The translations under genes were made by a program, and so were the position numbers. From the NCBI RefSeq assembly GCF_040939455.1, contig NC_134126.1, forward strand, positions 3,468,375 through 3,532,374: a stretch of 64,000 nucleotides of DNA. The letters are read 5' to 3'. The notes beneath the pieces are model-generated. The model ran no database searches, was not told the DNA's origin, and saw only the letters and a program-made list of their open reading frames with translations. How positions within the stretch are numbered: the first letter of the stretch is position 1; every line of letters starts with the position of its first letter. Below are positions 63,045 through 64,000 of the stretch, one piece after another. The stretch is from Microcebus murinus. Taxonomy: Eukaryota > Chordata > Mammalia > Primates > Cheirogaleidae.

Positions 63045-63640
63045 AATAACCACTTATAGTCGGTGCAAGTTTCCCAGGTTTAAGGGAACTCTCCCCAGCG
63101 ACACTGCTCTCACTTCAAATGACAGCCAACGTTTTGGTGAGCTCCAGTCCCCAGAATTTCTCACTAACTGGATACAAATTCAGTGGTTCCCATAATTCAC
63201 TCAAGTTTGATATTTCACTAGAACAACTCACAAAACTTAGAAAGTTGTTATTATTACAGTTATATAACAAAGGGTACAAATTATGACCACCCATTATTTA
63301 TTATTTATCCTTAGTAGCATAAATTCAGGAGGACCATCACCATGAATAATAAAGAGTCACTTTTAAAGAAAGATAGGTTTCTCCTAAAAAAGAGAAACCA
63401 GAACAAAGACCATGCAAATCCCATATTATACATCAAAGCCTAATGCCTCCTCCTTCTCACACACTGCACAGCTGGGTGCTCACTCCTGTGGCAAAAGCAA
63501 GAGAATCAGACCAGGCCAGACGCTGCCTGAGTGAGGAGACCTTCAACTCAGCCTCCATGTACCACAAGGGAAGTCCAAAGCCACTTGCTTTTCTCTGCTT
63601 ACTCAACTCATATTTAGATCAGCTTGGGGAGCTTCCCTGT
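63045..63640 (-). mobile_element. Possible ancient LTR, antisense
   Basis: GTTTCCCAGGTTTAAGGGAA, TGAGCTCCAGTCCCCAGAAT, GGATACAAATTCAGTGGTTC and TAGAACAACTCACAAAACTT follow the order of a mammalian endogenous-retrovirus LTR read backwards. It has no coding capacity; the 93-codon frame at 63,443-63,724 overlaps it and is likely chance. Confidence 0.4.
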
Positions 63641-63724
63641 TTTACCCAGAATCTTGGTTATATGAATGACATATTAGAGGATATGATTTTAGGTAATTCC
63701 AGAATTATAATTTGCAAAGATTGA

Positions 63725-64000
63725 AAAATGGACATAAATATACCCAAAGTAATTCATTAAAATAATTTCAAAACTAATCAAAAAAATCGGAGAGATTCAA
63801 GGTAAAGTCAAAACTATCAGATAAATCAAAAGGACAAATGATTTAAAATATGTCTTAAAAATCCCAATTATATTAAAAAATAAAGAGAGTATATAAACTC
63901 AGGAAGTAATATTGTGTGAATTTTCTCTCTGGGTATTGTTAAAGTTAGCTTGATAATATGGTCACTTCTTGGAAATATTATTAATTAGAAAAAATGGAAG
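63725..64000. other. AT-rich DNA at window edge
   Basis: No gene or repeat is recognised. Confidence 0.5.

Overview
The window is nuclear DNA from a mammal, almost certainly a strepsirrhine primate and most likely a lemuriform. The best evidence is a set of dimeric 7SL-derived Alu elements with a lemur-type AT-rich middle linker and a right arm reading GCTAGGCTGACGCC, with TSDs of about 13-15 bp on most copies. There are also several lineages of primate-like LINE-1 with a characteristic 3' end (CCCCCATAATAT...AATAAA). No galago-type tRNA/7SL composite SINE was seen. Species identity is inference.

I find no functional protein-coding gene, rRNA, tRNA or CRISPR array. Every longer reading frame is short and is explained by LINE-1 remnants, Alus, microsatellites or chance. 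The region behaves like an AT-rich intergenic or intronic desert.

Layout: 1-2.9 kb holds an old L1M fragment, an ancient LTR-like repeat and a CA microsatellite. 2.88-8.77 kb is one nearly full-length L1 on the minus strand whose 5' end is inverted. 8.8-12.3 kb is AT-rich single-copy-looking DNA. 12.3-13.5 kb is a 5'-truncated plus-strand L1. 13.6-20.9 kb is mostly unassigned DNA with microsatellites and one ERVL-like LTR. 20.9-31.1 kb is the densest repeat zone: an LTR, L1M pieces, four Alus, an old hAT, a second inverted L1 (23.69-26.70 kb) carrying a nested younger L1, and a third small inverted L1 (27.49-27.99 kb). 32-34.8 kb holds an LTR-like remnant, a 187-bp hAT transposon of the SPIN/hAT1 type, an old Alu, and an isolated CpG-dense island containing a perfect 22-bp minisatellite. 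35-50 kb is layered old and young L1s, Tigger/MER2, LTR-like pieces, two Alus and a free left Alu monomer. 50-64 kb is mainly unassigned AT-rich DNA with one Alu, one Tigger element, L1 fragments and an LTR-like block.

The features do not act together as a pathway. The window records layered transposition. The most informative signals are three L1 insertions with 5' inversions of the twin-priming type, a nesting order that ranks L1 3'UTR lineages, the SPIN/hAT1-type element with possible horizontal-transfer history, and the orphan CpG/minisatellite island. No new biological system is evident.
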